NCBI GenBank assembly: GCA_964472875.1
Contig: CAYYMD010000015.1
Location: forward strand, 1-55,860
Source: CAYYMD01 sp964472875
GTDB lineage: Bacteria > Planctomycetota > Phycisphaerae > SM23-33
Reading direction: 5' to 3'
DNA length: 55,860 nucleotides
Below are positions 33,952 through 40,530 of this stretch, in pieces. The position numbers were made by a program, and so were the translations under genes. Each line of letters opens with the position of its first letter. Within the stretch, counting starts at the first letter, position 1. The notes beneath the pieces are model-generated. The model made no database searches. It saw only the letters and a list, made by a program, of their open reading frames with translations, and had not been told where the DNA came from.

Positions 33952-34353
33952 ATGAAAATTGCAATACCTAAATGGCAAGGAAGAATTTCGCCGGTTTTCG
34001 ACGTCGCTCAGAACGTGCTTTTGGTGGATATATACGAAGGAAGCGAGAAAACACGGCAGAATGTGAAGTTGCGCGTAAATGACATCAAAGAACGCGCGGA
34101 TTTGTTGGAAAAACTGGATGTGGAATTATTGATATGTGGCGCCATCTCATGGCCGTTGGAGGCGGCGCTGGAGGCCAAGGGCATTGAGATAATCCCACAG
34201 ACTTGCGGTGACGTAAACGTTGTAATCGGCGCTTATATAAACGGAAAATTAGATCAGGATGCATTCTTGATGCCGGGGTCCTGCGGTCGGCGTCGCGAGT
34301 TTCGAAGGCGGCGCCACCGCAGCAGGCCCCAGAAGCGCAAACAGATACAATAA
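33952..34353 (+). CDS. NifX/NifB-like (dinitrogenase FeMo-cofactor family) protein
   Basis: This protein of 133 residues starts MKIAIPKWQGRISPVFDVA, a clear match to the NifX/MTH1175 fold that carries Fe-S or FeMo-type cofactors. The core continues with VELLICGAISWPLEAALEAKGIEI. A basic, Arg-rich tail (GRRREFRRRRHRSRPQKRK) follows and is unusual. There is no Shine-Dalgarno sequence because the predicted sigma54 start sits at the ATG. It is the first gene of a + strand series of Fe-S proteins. Without nif structural genes nearby it is more likely a general Fe-S carrier or regulator than a nitrogenase factor. Confidence 0.88.
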   Translation: MKIAIPKWQGRISPVFDVAQNVLLVDIYEGSEKTRQNVKLRVNDIKERADLLEKLDVELLICGAISWPLEAALEAKGIEIIPQTCGDVNVVIGAYINGKLDQDAFLMPGSCGRRREFRRRRHRSRPQKRKQIQ

Positions 34354-34358
34354 TCCCA

Positions 34359-34553
34359 ATGTCGAAAAGCAATCCTCAGTATCCGGATGATAACCATGAA
34401 GGAGAACGGCAAAGACCGGAAGAAGGCGTTGCAGCGGGACAGAGAGGATTTTGTGTATGTCAAAACTGCGGATACAGGGTACCGCACGTGGCCGGTCGGC
34501 CGTGCAATCAGAATACCTGCCCGAAATGCGGGCTGAGGATGGTCAGAGAATAA
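34359..34553 (+). CDS. Small zinc-ribbon-like cysteine protein
   Basis: This 64-residue protein has a hydrophilic N-terminal half and the C-terminal metal-binding pattern CVCQNCGYRVPHVAGRPC and CPKCGLRMVRE. Similar short proteins accompany NifX-like genes in anaerobes. It starts five bases after the preceding stop. It probably binds zinc or an Fe-S cluster; the role is unknown. Confidence 0.8.
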   Translation: MSKSNPQYPDDNHEGERQRPEEGVAAGQRGFCVCQNCGYRVPHVAGRPCNQNTCPKCGLRMVRE

Positions 34554-34586
34554 ACGCGTTTAAACCTATACAGGGAGATAAGAATT

Positions 34587-34760
34587 ATGCCTGCGAAGGT
34601 GGATGAAGAAAAATGCACAGGATGCGGAAGTTGCGTGGAAGTCTGCCCAACCGAAGCGATCAGTCTCGAAGACGGTAAAGCAGTCATAAATGAAGATGAA
34701 TGCGTCGAGTGTGGCGTATGTGCAGAGGAATGTCCGGAAGGCGCTATATCCATTGAATAA
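34587..34760 (+). CDS. Two-[4Fe-4S] ferredoxin
   Basis: This 57-residue protein starts with ATG 34587 after CAGGGAGATAAGA. It has two complete cluster motifs: CTGCGSCVEVCP and CVECGVCAEECP. It is a typical clostridial-type electron carrier and sits between the zinc-ribbon gene and the NifX-ferredoxin fusion, probably in the same transcript. Confidence 0.95.
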   Translation: MPAKVDEEKCTGCGSCVEVCPTEAISLEDGKAVINEDECVECGVCAEECPEGAISIE

Positions 34761-34768
34761 TCGGAACT

Positions 34769-35065
34769 TTGTATGAACGCGAAAACTGTTTCATGGATGA
34801 ATGTTACGACAAAATCCGTTTTTCCCTGAGTGACGACAGCGGTGAACTGTGCTTCGAGTACTTTGAAATTATAGATGCCCCCGAATGTCAGGAGATAGCC
34901 GGGAAAATCAGAAGTTATATCCTCGGCCGCCCGTTGCGGCTGATTGACGCCAACCGGATACGGTCTTTGGAATGTCCGGGAAGCGGTGAATGCATGAGTA
35001 CAGTGGCGAAGGTCATCGAAGAAAACCAGGAGATTTTCGGTATCCCCACCCATGATAACGATTAA
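34769..35065 (+). CDS. Small cysteine-containing protein, unknown
   Basis: This 98-residue protein has Cys residues in LCFEYFEII, DAPECQEIAG and LECPGSGECMSTVAKVIE. The last part recalls the C-terminal cysteine helix of U-type Fe-S scaffolds, but the aspartate/cysteine active site of NifU/IscU is absent. The start is uncertain, as no strong ribosome-binding site is seen; ATG 34793 is an alternative. It lies eight bases after the ferredoxin and before the NifX-ferredoxin fusion, so a role in Fe-S handling is likely by context. Confidence 0.6.
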   Translation: MYERENCFMDECYDKIRFSLSDDSGELCFEYFEIIDAPECQEIAGKIRSYILGRPLRLIDANRIRSLECPGSGECMSTVAKVIEENQEIFGIPTHDND

Positions 35066-35119
35066 TTATGACATGTGGAATACAGAACTTTATTCTGAGA
35101 ATTTTGAAGGTGAATATTT

Positions 35120-35953
35120 ATGAAAATTGCAGTAACGGCGACAGGACCATCTCTCGACGAACAGGTTGAGCCGCGTTTTGGCAGATGCCCGTATTTTTTG
35201 ATAGTAGAAACAGACGACATGAGTCATGAGGCGGTCGAGAACCCGAACGTAATCATGGGCGGTGGCGCAGGGATACAGTCCGCCCGGCTTATGAACGATA
35301 AAGGCGTAAAATGTGTTCTCACAGGCAATTGCGGCCCGAACGCACACCAGACACTGTCGGCCGCGGGTATCCCGATTATTGTCGGATGCTCTGGTCCCAT
35401 CAAGGATGTTGTGGAACAGTACAAGGCCGGAAAACTGACCGACTCATCCGCACCCAACGTCGCCAGTCACTTCGGAATCGGTTCAAATTCCTTCGCGCCA
35501 CAGGCCGGCGCCGGGGACGGCTTTGGCGGTGGTATGGGACGAGGTGGTGGCCGGGGTATGGGCCGAGGAATGGGTCGTGGCATGGGTAGAGGTATGGGGA
35601 TGGGCGGTGGTTTCGCCCAGGGTCCGGCCGGCACGCCGCAACAGCCGGGACAGGAAAGCATGGCCGCCGGCGATGAGTTGGGCATGTTAAGGCAACAGGC
35701 CGAGATGCTCGGCGACCAGTTGAGTCAGATTAAGCAGCGGATAAACCAGATAGAAGGTCAGCAAAGCGAGGGTTTGAAGGCCGCAGTTGACGTAGATAAA
35801 TGCACCGGCTGCGGTATATGTGTTCAGGTTTGTCCTGTTAACGCAATAAAGATGGAGGCCGACGTGGCGGTCGTCGATTTTCAAACCTGCACCGGATGCG
35901 GCGAATGCGCAAAAGTATGTCCCAAAAAAGCGATATCACTCATTCCCGCTTAA
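35120..35953 (+). CDS. NifX-like domain fused to a Gly/Met/Arg-rich linker, coiled coil and 2[4Fe-4S] ferredoxin
   Basis: This 277-residue protein has four parts. Residues 1-120 are a NifX/NifB-like domain (MKIAVTATGPSLDEQVEPRFG, Cys65, Cys71, Cys90). Residues about 133-165 are tandem GMGRG repeats. Residues about 185-215 form a short coiled coil (LGDQLSQIKQRINQIE). Residues 222-277 form a ferredoxin with Cys228/231/234/238 and Cys257/260/263/267. GAAGGTG precedes the start. The chimera would place a cofactor-carrying domain beside two electron-carrying clusters. It lies directly upstream of two MinD-type ferredoxin ATPases. The NifX-domain cysteines might bind a metal, though this is not proven. 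Confidence 0.92.
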   Translation: MKIAVTATGPSLDEQVEPRFGRCPYFLIVETDDMSHEAVENPNVIMGGGAGIQSARLMNDKGVKCVLTGNCGPNAHQTLSAAGIPIIVGCSGPIKDVVEQYKAGKLTDSSAPNVASHFGIGSNSFAPQAGAGDGFGGGMGRGGGRGMGRGMGRGMGRGMGMGGGFAQGPAGTPQQPGQESMAAGDELGMLRQQAEMLGDQLSQIKQRINQIEGQQSEGLKAAVDVDKCTGCGICVQVCPVNAIKMEADVAVVDFQTCTGCGECAKVCPKKAISLIPA

Positions 35954-36117
35954 AAATATATCGAAGCAAGTGTTTGCTGTTGGTCGGTGAATAATTGCCG
36001 AATGGCGTTAAGTACTTTGTTGCATAAATGTTGTCATGCCTGTTTGTTTCAAGCGTAAGCTGATGACGGCGAAACGGCCAGCGATAAAGGAATAATACAG
36101 CGAGAGGTACGGATTAC

Positions 36118-36972
36118 ATGAGAATAGCAGTAGCAAGCGGTAAGGGCGGAACCGGAAAGACGACAGTGGCCACGAATCTGGCCGTGGCGGCCTCGAGGAA
36201 CGGTCAAAGCGTGGCATACCTGGACTGCGACGTCGAGGAGCCCAACGGCCATATCTTCCTCAAACCCAAAATTACGGATGAGCGACTCATCGGGACGCCA
36301 ATTCCCCGTGTAGACGAGTCGAAGTGCACACTCTGCGGCCTGTGTGAGCAGATATGCCAGTACAGCGCGATTGTCTGCATTGGCGAAAAGGTGCTGGTCT
36401 ATCCGGAACTGTGCCATGCATGTGGCGGGTGTGAACTGGTCTGCCCGGCGGATGCTATCAGTGAAGTCCCGCGCGAGATGGGCAAACTCGAGACCGGCCT
36501 GTCCGAGAAAATCCGGTTTGTCCACGGGATGCTGAACGTCGGGGAGGTTATGAGTCCGCCGCTTATAAAGGAAGTCAAATCCGCTGCGCCCGACGTGGAC
36601 GTGACCATAATAGATGCGCCGCCGGGAACATCATGCCCGGTAATCGAAAGTGTTGAAGATGCAGATTTTGTCCTGCTGGTGACAGAGCCGACGCCGTTCG
36701 GCCTCAACGACCTGAAACTGGCGATCGAGATGGTCCGCGCTTTGAAGATCGATTTCGGCGTGGTTATCAACCGCGCCGGGCTGGGCGACATGGAGACCTA
36801 TAACTACTGCCGCGCGGAGGGTTTGGAAATACTGGCCGAGATACCCGATGACAGGAAAATCGCCGAGGCGTATTCGAACGGCGATATGATCTGCGACGCT
36901 TTGCCGGAATATTTGCCCCTGTTTGAAAAAATTTTGGAGCATGCCTCCAGGGAGCCGACGGCAAATGCCTGA
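36118..36972 (+). CDS. MinD/NBP35-type ATPase with inserted 2[4Fe-4S] ferredoxin (first copy)
   Basis: This 284-residue protein begins MRIAVASGKGGTGKTTVATN (P-loop 8-16). The core contains LDCDVEEPNG, then an inserted ferredoxin with Cys70/73/76/80 and Cys99/102/105/109, then TIIDAPPGTSCPV and the FVLLVTEPTPFG strand. Such proteins are widespread in anaerobes beside NifX-like genes, and related proteins carry or insert Fe-S or Ni. AGAGG precedes the start. It forms a pair with the gene at 38645, of the same family, separated by a DnaJ, a methyltransferase and a ferredoxin. Confidence 0.95.
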   Translation: MRIAVASGKGGTGKTTVATNLAVAASRNGQSVAYLDCDVEEPNGHIFLKPKITDERLIGTPIPRVDESKCTLCGLCEQICQYSAIVCIGEKVLVYPELCHACGGCELVCPADAISEVPREMGKLETGLSEKIRFVHGMLNVGEVMSPPLIKEVKSAAPDVDVTIIDAPPGTSCPVIESVEDADFVLLVTEPTPFGLNDLKLAIEMVRALKIDFGVVINRAGLGDMETYNYCRAEGLEILAEIPDDRKIAEAYSNGDMICDALPEYLPLFEKILEHASREPTANA

Positions 36973-37306
36973 TAATAACGGACATGGCAAAGTTTCTCTT
37001 TCCCGCAGCCGCGAGAAGAAGGCGCGGATGCTTTTGGGTGTTTCCGATGAGGCCGGCCTGCGGGAAATCCGCAAGGCGTTTCGTGATGCGTCTTTGAAGC
37101 TGCATCCCGACGTGAACCCCGATGATGAGTTGGCGTCGCGCAGATTTCATATGGTTTGCTGCGCTTACAGATGCCTTGCCGACGGAAGAGCCTGCGAAGA
37201 ACTGGACGAGGTGGATATTTCGCCCGATGCGCCCCAACACGACAAATATCAGTTGTCTAACTCCTGGGGGTATTGGTGCTGGTGGCGGGAGAAATTCTTC
37301 GGCTAA
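36965..37306 (+). CDS. DnaJ-domain protein with tryptophan-rich tail
   Basis: This 113-residue protein starts at ATG 36965, overlapping the ATPase end by eight bases. The J domain is clear: LLGVSDEAGLREIRKAFRD then LKLHPDVNPDDE, with the HPD motif needed to stimulate Hsp70. The tail ends in SNSWGYWCWWREKFFG, which is rich in Trp with one Cys. No zinc-finger or substrate-binding domain of full DnaJ is present. It may recruit Hsp70 to Fe-S or enzyme assembly, as HscB does in other systems. Confidence 0.85.
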   Translation: MPDNNGHGKVSLSRSREKKARMLLGVSDEAGLREIRKAFRDASLKLHPDVNPDDELASRRFHMVCCAYRCLADGRACEELDEVDISPDAPQHDKYQLSNSWGYWCWWREKFFG

Positions 37307-37328
37307 GGTTTAATGTGGAAATATTCGA

Positions 37329-38174
37329 ATGTCCCATGAACGCAAAAACATGAACGATAACGCTTCGACAGTTATTTGTGAAAAATTGCAGGCCGAGCCC
37401 GAAAGCAGCCCGCATCATGCCGGTGAGGTTAAATTTCTGCAGTCCATAGCGGAGACCGGCATGTTCGTAATCGAAGGCGGCTCTCACCACGGCGCAACGG
37501 CGCTGGCTATAGCCGAGGCGGTCGGCCCTGCCGGGCGCGTGTACGCGTTCGAGCCGGTGCCCCAATATTACGCTCAGTTGAAAGAAAATCTCTCGCTGTG
37601 CGCCGAAAACGCCCAGGCGTACATGCTGGCCCTGGGCGGCCGGTCGGGGAGAATCTGCTTTTACAAACATGGGGAGGGCAGCGGAATAACACCTGTCGAT
37701 GGCGCGAAAATGATTTTCGTAAGGGCAACAGGCATTCCCGAGTTTGTCACCCGCCAGGAGATGCCGCGGCTGGACCTTCTGCACCTGGACTGTGAAGGAA
37801 GCGAAATGTTCGTCCTCGACGGGGCCAGAGATATTCTTATTGAGCAGAAACCGCGGATCTTCTGCGAAATACATCACGAATATCTCGAAGAACTCAACCA
37901 GTCAGTAAACGATGTGGTGAATTTCCTGGAGAGAATCGGCTACGACGTGGAACCCGTTCAGGTGGAGGATACTGAGACGAGGACTAACTTCCAGGATTGT
38001 TCGCACATATACGCCCATATTTGTGACGAACGGGATGAAATCGACAAACTCAAAAAGAAGATATCCGACCTGAAGGCCCGGATGCCCGCACATTCGGTGA
38101 ATCCCTCCATGGTCGAGGAACTGGAAGAACTCGAAGAACGACTGAAAAAGGCCGAGGCGTCTGATGAATCATAA
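37329..38174 (+). CDS. FkbM-family methyltransferase with C-terminal coiled coil
   Basis: This 281-residue protein has an FkbM-like SAM-binding fold (FVIEGGSHHGATALAIAEA, then GRVYAFEPVPQYYAQLKENL, then LLHLDCEGSEMFVL). The last 60 residues are a predicted coiled coil (DEIDKLKKKISDLKARM and VEELEELEERLKKAEA). FkbM enzymes O-methylate sugars or small molecules. Placement within Fe-S genes is unusual. The target is unknown. Confidence 0.82.
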   Translation: MSHERKNMNDNASTVICEKLQAEPESSPHHAGEVKFLQSIAETGMFVIEGGSHHGATALAIAEAVGPAGRVYAFEPVPQYYAQLKENLSLCAENAQAYMLALGGRSGRICFYKHGEGSGITPVDGAKMIFVRATGIPEFVTRQEMPRLDLLHLDCEGSEMFVLDGARDILIEQKPRIFCEIHHEYLEELNQSVNDVVNFLERIGYDVEPVQVEDTETRTNFQDCSHIYAHICDERDEIDKLKKKISDLKARMPAHSVNPSMVEELEELEERLKKAEASDES

Positions 38175-38217
38175 AAAGCGCCGATGCGGTCTGGAAAAAT
38201 GTATTAAGGAGTAAATT

Positions 38218-38628
38218 ATGCCCTGGGTAAATCAGGAAATGTGTACAGGATGCGGCATTTGCGTGGATGAATGCCCCGTAGATGCCATCAAACTGGATAG
38301 CGACCAAAGAGCGTCGATAAACGACCCGGAATGCATCCGCTGCGGGCGGTGCCACGATGTATGCCCGCAAGAGGCGGTGCGGCACGACAGCGAGAGAATC
38401 CCTCTGGAGATTGCCGAGAATCTGAGGTGGGTTCGCAAATTGCTCGATAACTTCGACTCGCCGTCGGAGCAAGCCGGATTTATGGAACGCATCGGAAGGC
38501 ACTTCAACAAAGAGAGAAAGATAATCGAGCAAACCCAGGCCGAACTGGGCGCCCTGGATGATAATTTGGCCGAGGGCCTGGACGCGGCGATTCGTGCGAA
38601 TCTCGATAAACAGCAAAAAACGGACTAA
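38218..38628 (+). CDS. Ferredoxin 2[4Fe-4S] with helical C-terminal extension
   Basis: This 136-residue protein carries two cluster motifs at the N-terminus: CTGCGICVDECP and CIRCGRCHDVCP. A C-terminal helical region of about 70 residues follows (LRWVRKLLDNFDSPSEQAGF to LDDNLAEGLDAAIRANL). AAGGAG precedes the ATG. The extension probably docks a partner such as the ATPase encoded 17 bases downstream. Confidence 0.92.
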   Translation: MPWVNQEMCTGCGICVDECPVDAIKLDSDQRASINDPECIRCGRCHDVCPQEAVRHDSERIPLEIAENLRWVRKLLDNFDSPSEQAGFMERIGRHFNKERKIIEQTQAELGALDDNLAEGLDAAIRANLDKQQKTD

Positions 38629-38644
38629 ACAAACGGAAGAATAA

Positions 38645-39559
38645 ATGCAAAACAAAACCAAAGAACTTGTTGTCATCAGCGGCAAGGGCGGCACGGGTAA
38701 AACTTCCATCGTGGCCTCCTTCGCTGCTATGGCGGAGAAATCGGTGCTGGCCGACTGCGATGTGGACGCGGCCGACCTGCACCTTATTCTCGAGCCGGAG
38801 ATTATGCAGCGGGAGGATTTCTCCGGCGGCAAGCGGGCCAGAATCATAACGAATAAGTGCACCGCCTGCGGAAAGTGCAAGCAGCTTTGCCGCTTCGACG
38901 CGATTTATTTCGACGGGCCGGAAAATAACAAGGTCCCCAAAACTTACCGCGTTGACCCAATCGCGTGTGAAGGATGCGGGGTATGCGCGTGGTTTTGCCC
39001 GGAGGACGCGATCGAATTCGGCCAGGTGGTCAACGGCCAGTGGTATATATCGCAGACCCGTTACGGACAGATGGTGCACGCCCGGCTGGGCGTGGCCGAG
39101 GAAAACTCCGGCAAACTCGTCACCACCGTCCGCAACCAGGCCAGGGAACTGGCCAAAAAGAGCGAACTGCCGCTGATTATCATAGACGGTTCGCCTGGAA
39201 TCGGCTGTCCGGTGATAGCGTCGATTACCGGCGCCGACGTCGTGCTCGTGGTGACAGAACCCACGCTCAGCGGTCTGCACGACCTTGAACGCGTAGCTGA
39301 CCTGGCCGGGCATTTTAATATTCCCGCGCTGGTATGCATCAACAAGTGGGACCTGAATCCGCAAATAACCGCGGAAATCGAACAAAAGGCGCACGCTCGG
39401 AATCTCACGATAGCCGGCCGCGTTCGATACGACAGCGCGGTCACCGAGGCGCAGGTGCGAAAGCAGGCGATCGTGGAATACAGCCGGAACGGCTGCGCAA
39501 GCGACATGCGCGACCTGTGGTCGGGGGTGGAAAAATATTTAGTGGGAATAAAGGCGTAA
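38645..39559 (+). CDS. MinD/NBP35-type ATPase with inserted 2[4Fe-4S] ferredoxin (second copy)
   Basis: This 304-residue protein shares the layout of the gene at 36118: the P-loop ISGKGGTGKTS (11-21), ADCDVDAADLHL, inserted cysteines 72/75/78/82 and 108/111/114/118, then IIDGSPGIGCPV and VLVVTEPTLSGLHDLERV. The two sequences are clearly diverged, so this is an old pair rather than a recent duplication. They may work as a heterodimer, as such paired ATPases are usually encoded together. Confidence 0.95.
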   Translation: MQNKTKELVVISGKGGTGKTSIVASFAAMAEKSVLADCDVDAADLHLILEPEIMQREDFSGGKRARIITNKCTACGKCKQLCRFDAIYFDGPENNKVPKTYRVDPIACEGCGVCAWFCPEDAIEFGQVVNGQWYISQTRYGQMVHARLGVAEENSGKLVTTVRNQARELAKKSELPLIIIDGSPGIGCPVIASITGADVVLVVTEPTLSGLHDLERVADLAGHFNIPALVCINKWDLNPQITAEIEQKAHARNLTIAGRVRYDSAVTEAQVRKQAIVEYSRNGCASDMRDLWSGVEKYLVGIKA

Positions 39560-39562
39560 AAC

Positions 39563-40258
39563 GTGCTTGATAAGGTGCAAAATTCAAAATCCGCCGGTCC
39601 GGACTTTGGCTCGATGGCCCGCACGTACGACAGTTGGTACGAAACACCGGCCGGGCGGGCCCACGACAATATCCAGAAACAGGATGTAACTCACCTGCTG
39701 CGCGCCGGCCGGGGTGTGGAGCAACTTCTCGACGTCGGATGCGGCACGGGACACTGGAGTTCGTTTTTCGTGCAAATGGGCTACCGGGTCACGGGAATAG
39801 ACATTTCACCGGCTATGATAAATGTTGCCCGCGAGCAGGTTCCGCAATGTCGTTTCATAATCGGCGATGTTTACGAATTGCCGTTCGCCGAAGACACTTT
39901 TGACGTTACGGCGTCGATGGCAACGCTGGAATTTCTGCCGGATGCCGCGGCCGCGGTGCGGGCAATAGCACGCTGCACGAAACCGGGTGGCAGCATACTG
40001 ATAGGCACACTCAATCGGCTCGCAAAACTGAACCAGCAGCGACTTCGCGAAGGCAAGGAACCTTATGCGTCGGGAAATCTTATGTCGCCGGATGAGTTGT
40101 ACGAACTGCTCGCGCCGCTGGGGCGAGTTCGCATGATTTCCTCCACGCTTCACGGACGAAACAGGAGGCCGGTTTTGATAACCGGTATTGCGAACCGGCT
40201 GCCTTTGCAAAAGAGCAAACTACGCGGCGCCTTCATAGTGGCGGAGGTACGATTATGA
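39563..40258 (+). CDS. SAM-dependent methyltransferase
   Basis: This 231-residue protein starts at GTG 39563. The class I SAM fold is clear: LLDVGCGTGHWSSFFVQMGYRVTGIDISPAMI, then FIIGDVYELPFAEDTFDV and a KPGGSILIGTLN strand. Similar stand-alone enzymes act on small molecules or metals. Its 3' end overlaps the start of the next gene by four bases. Confidence 0.88.
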   Translation: MLDKVQNSKSAGPDFGSMARTYDSWYETPAGRAHDNIQKQDVTHLLRAGRGVEQLLDVGCGTGHWSSFFVQMGYRVTGIDISPAMINVAREQVPQCRFIIGDVYELPFAEDTFDVTASMATLEFLPDAAAAVRAIARCTKPGGSILIGTLNRLAKLNQQRLREGKEPYASGNLMSPDELYELLAPLGRVRMISSTLHGRNRRPVLITGIANRLPLQKSKLRGAFIVAEVRL

Positions 40259-40530
40259 ACATACAGGCCGAAGTAAGTCTGTATCCGCTCCGTACCTTGG
40301 AAATTGGAGGTGCTATCAATGATTTCGTAGATGAGCTAAGCCGGGCCGGATTAACCGTACGAGAAGGCGACATGAGCACCGTTTTGTCGGGTGGTGTCGG
40401 GGAGGTTTTCGCGGCCGTGGAAAAGGCGTTCTCTAAAGCCGCCGACGCCGACAATGTCGTGTTGATATTGAAGGCCTCAAACGCCTGCCCATCGTCGGGT
40501 GCGGTGAATGGAAAAAAGACCGATGTCTAA
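40255..40530 (+). CDS. MTH1187/YkoF-type thiamine-binding-like protein
   Basis: This 91-residue protein has the MTH1187-like (DUF77) pattern: AEVSLYPLRTLEIGGAIND, then GDMSTVLSGGVGEVFAAVEKAF, then VVLILKASNACPSS. The family folds as a ferredoxin-like dimer and is thought to bind thiamine-type ligands. GGAGG precedes the start. Its end overlaps the next gene start. Confidence 0.8.
   Translation: MNIQAEVSLYPLRTLEIGGAINDFVDELSRAGLTVREGDMSTVLSGGVGEVFAAVEKAFSKAADADNVVLILKASNACPSSGAVNGKKTDV

Noticed and set aside
33952..34353. Nitrogenase gene cluster
   Set aside because: Only NifX-like carrier proteins and ferredoxins are present; no nifHDK, nifE/N or nifB radical SAM gene is seen.
35535..35605. 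Tandem repeat that could look like a CRISPR or microsatellite
   Set aside because: It is in frame and encodes the GMGRG linker of the NifX-ferredoxin fusion; there are no spacers.
36000..36030. Second sigma54 promoter before the first ferredoxin-ATPase (TGGC near 36004, TTGC near 36019)
   Set aside because: The spacing between the two elements is about four bases too long for sigma54.
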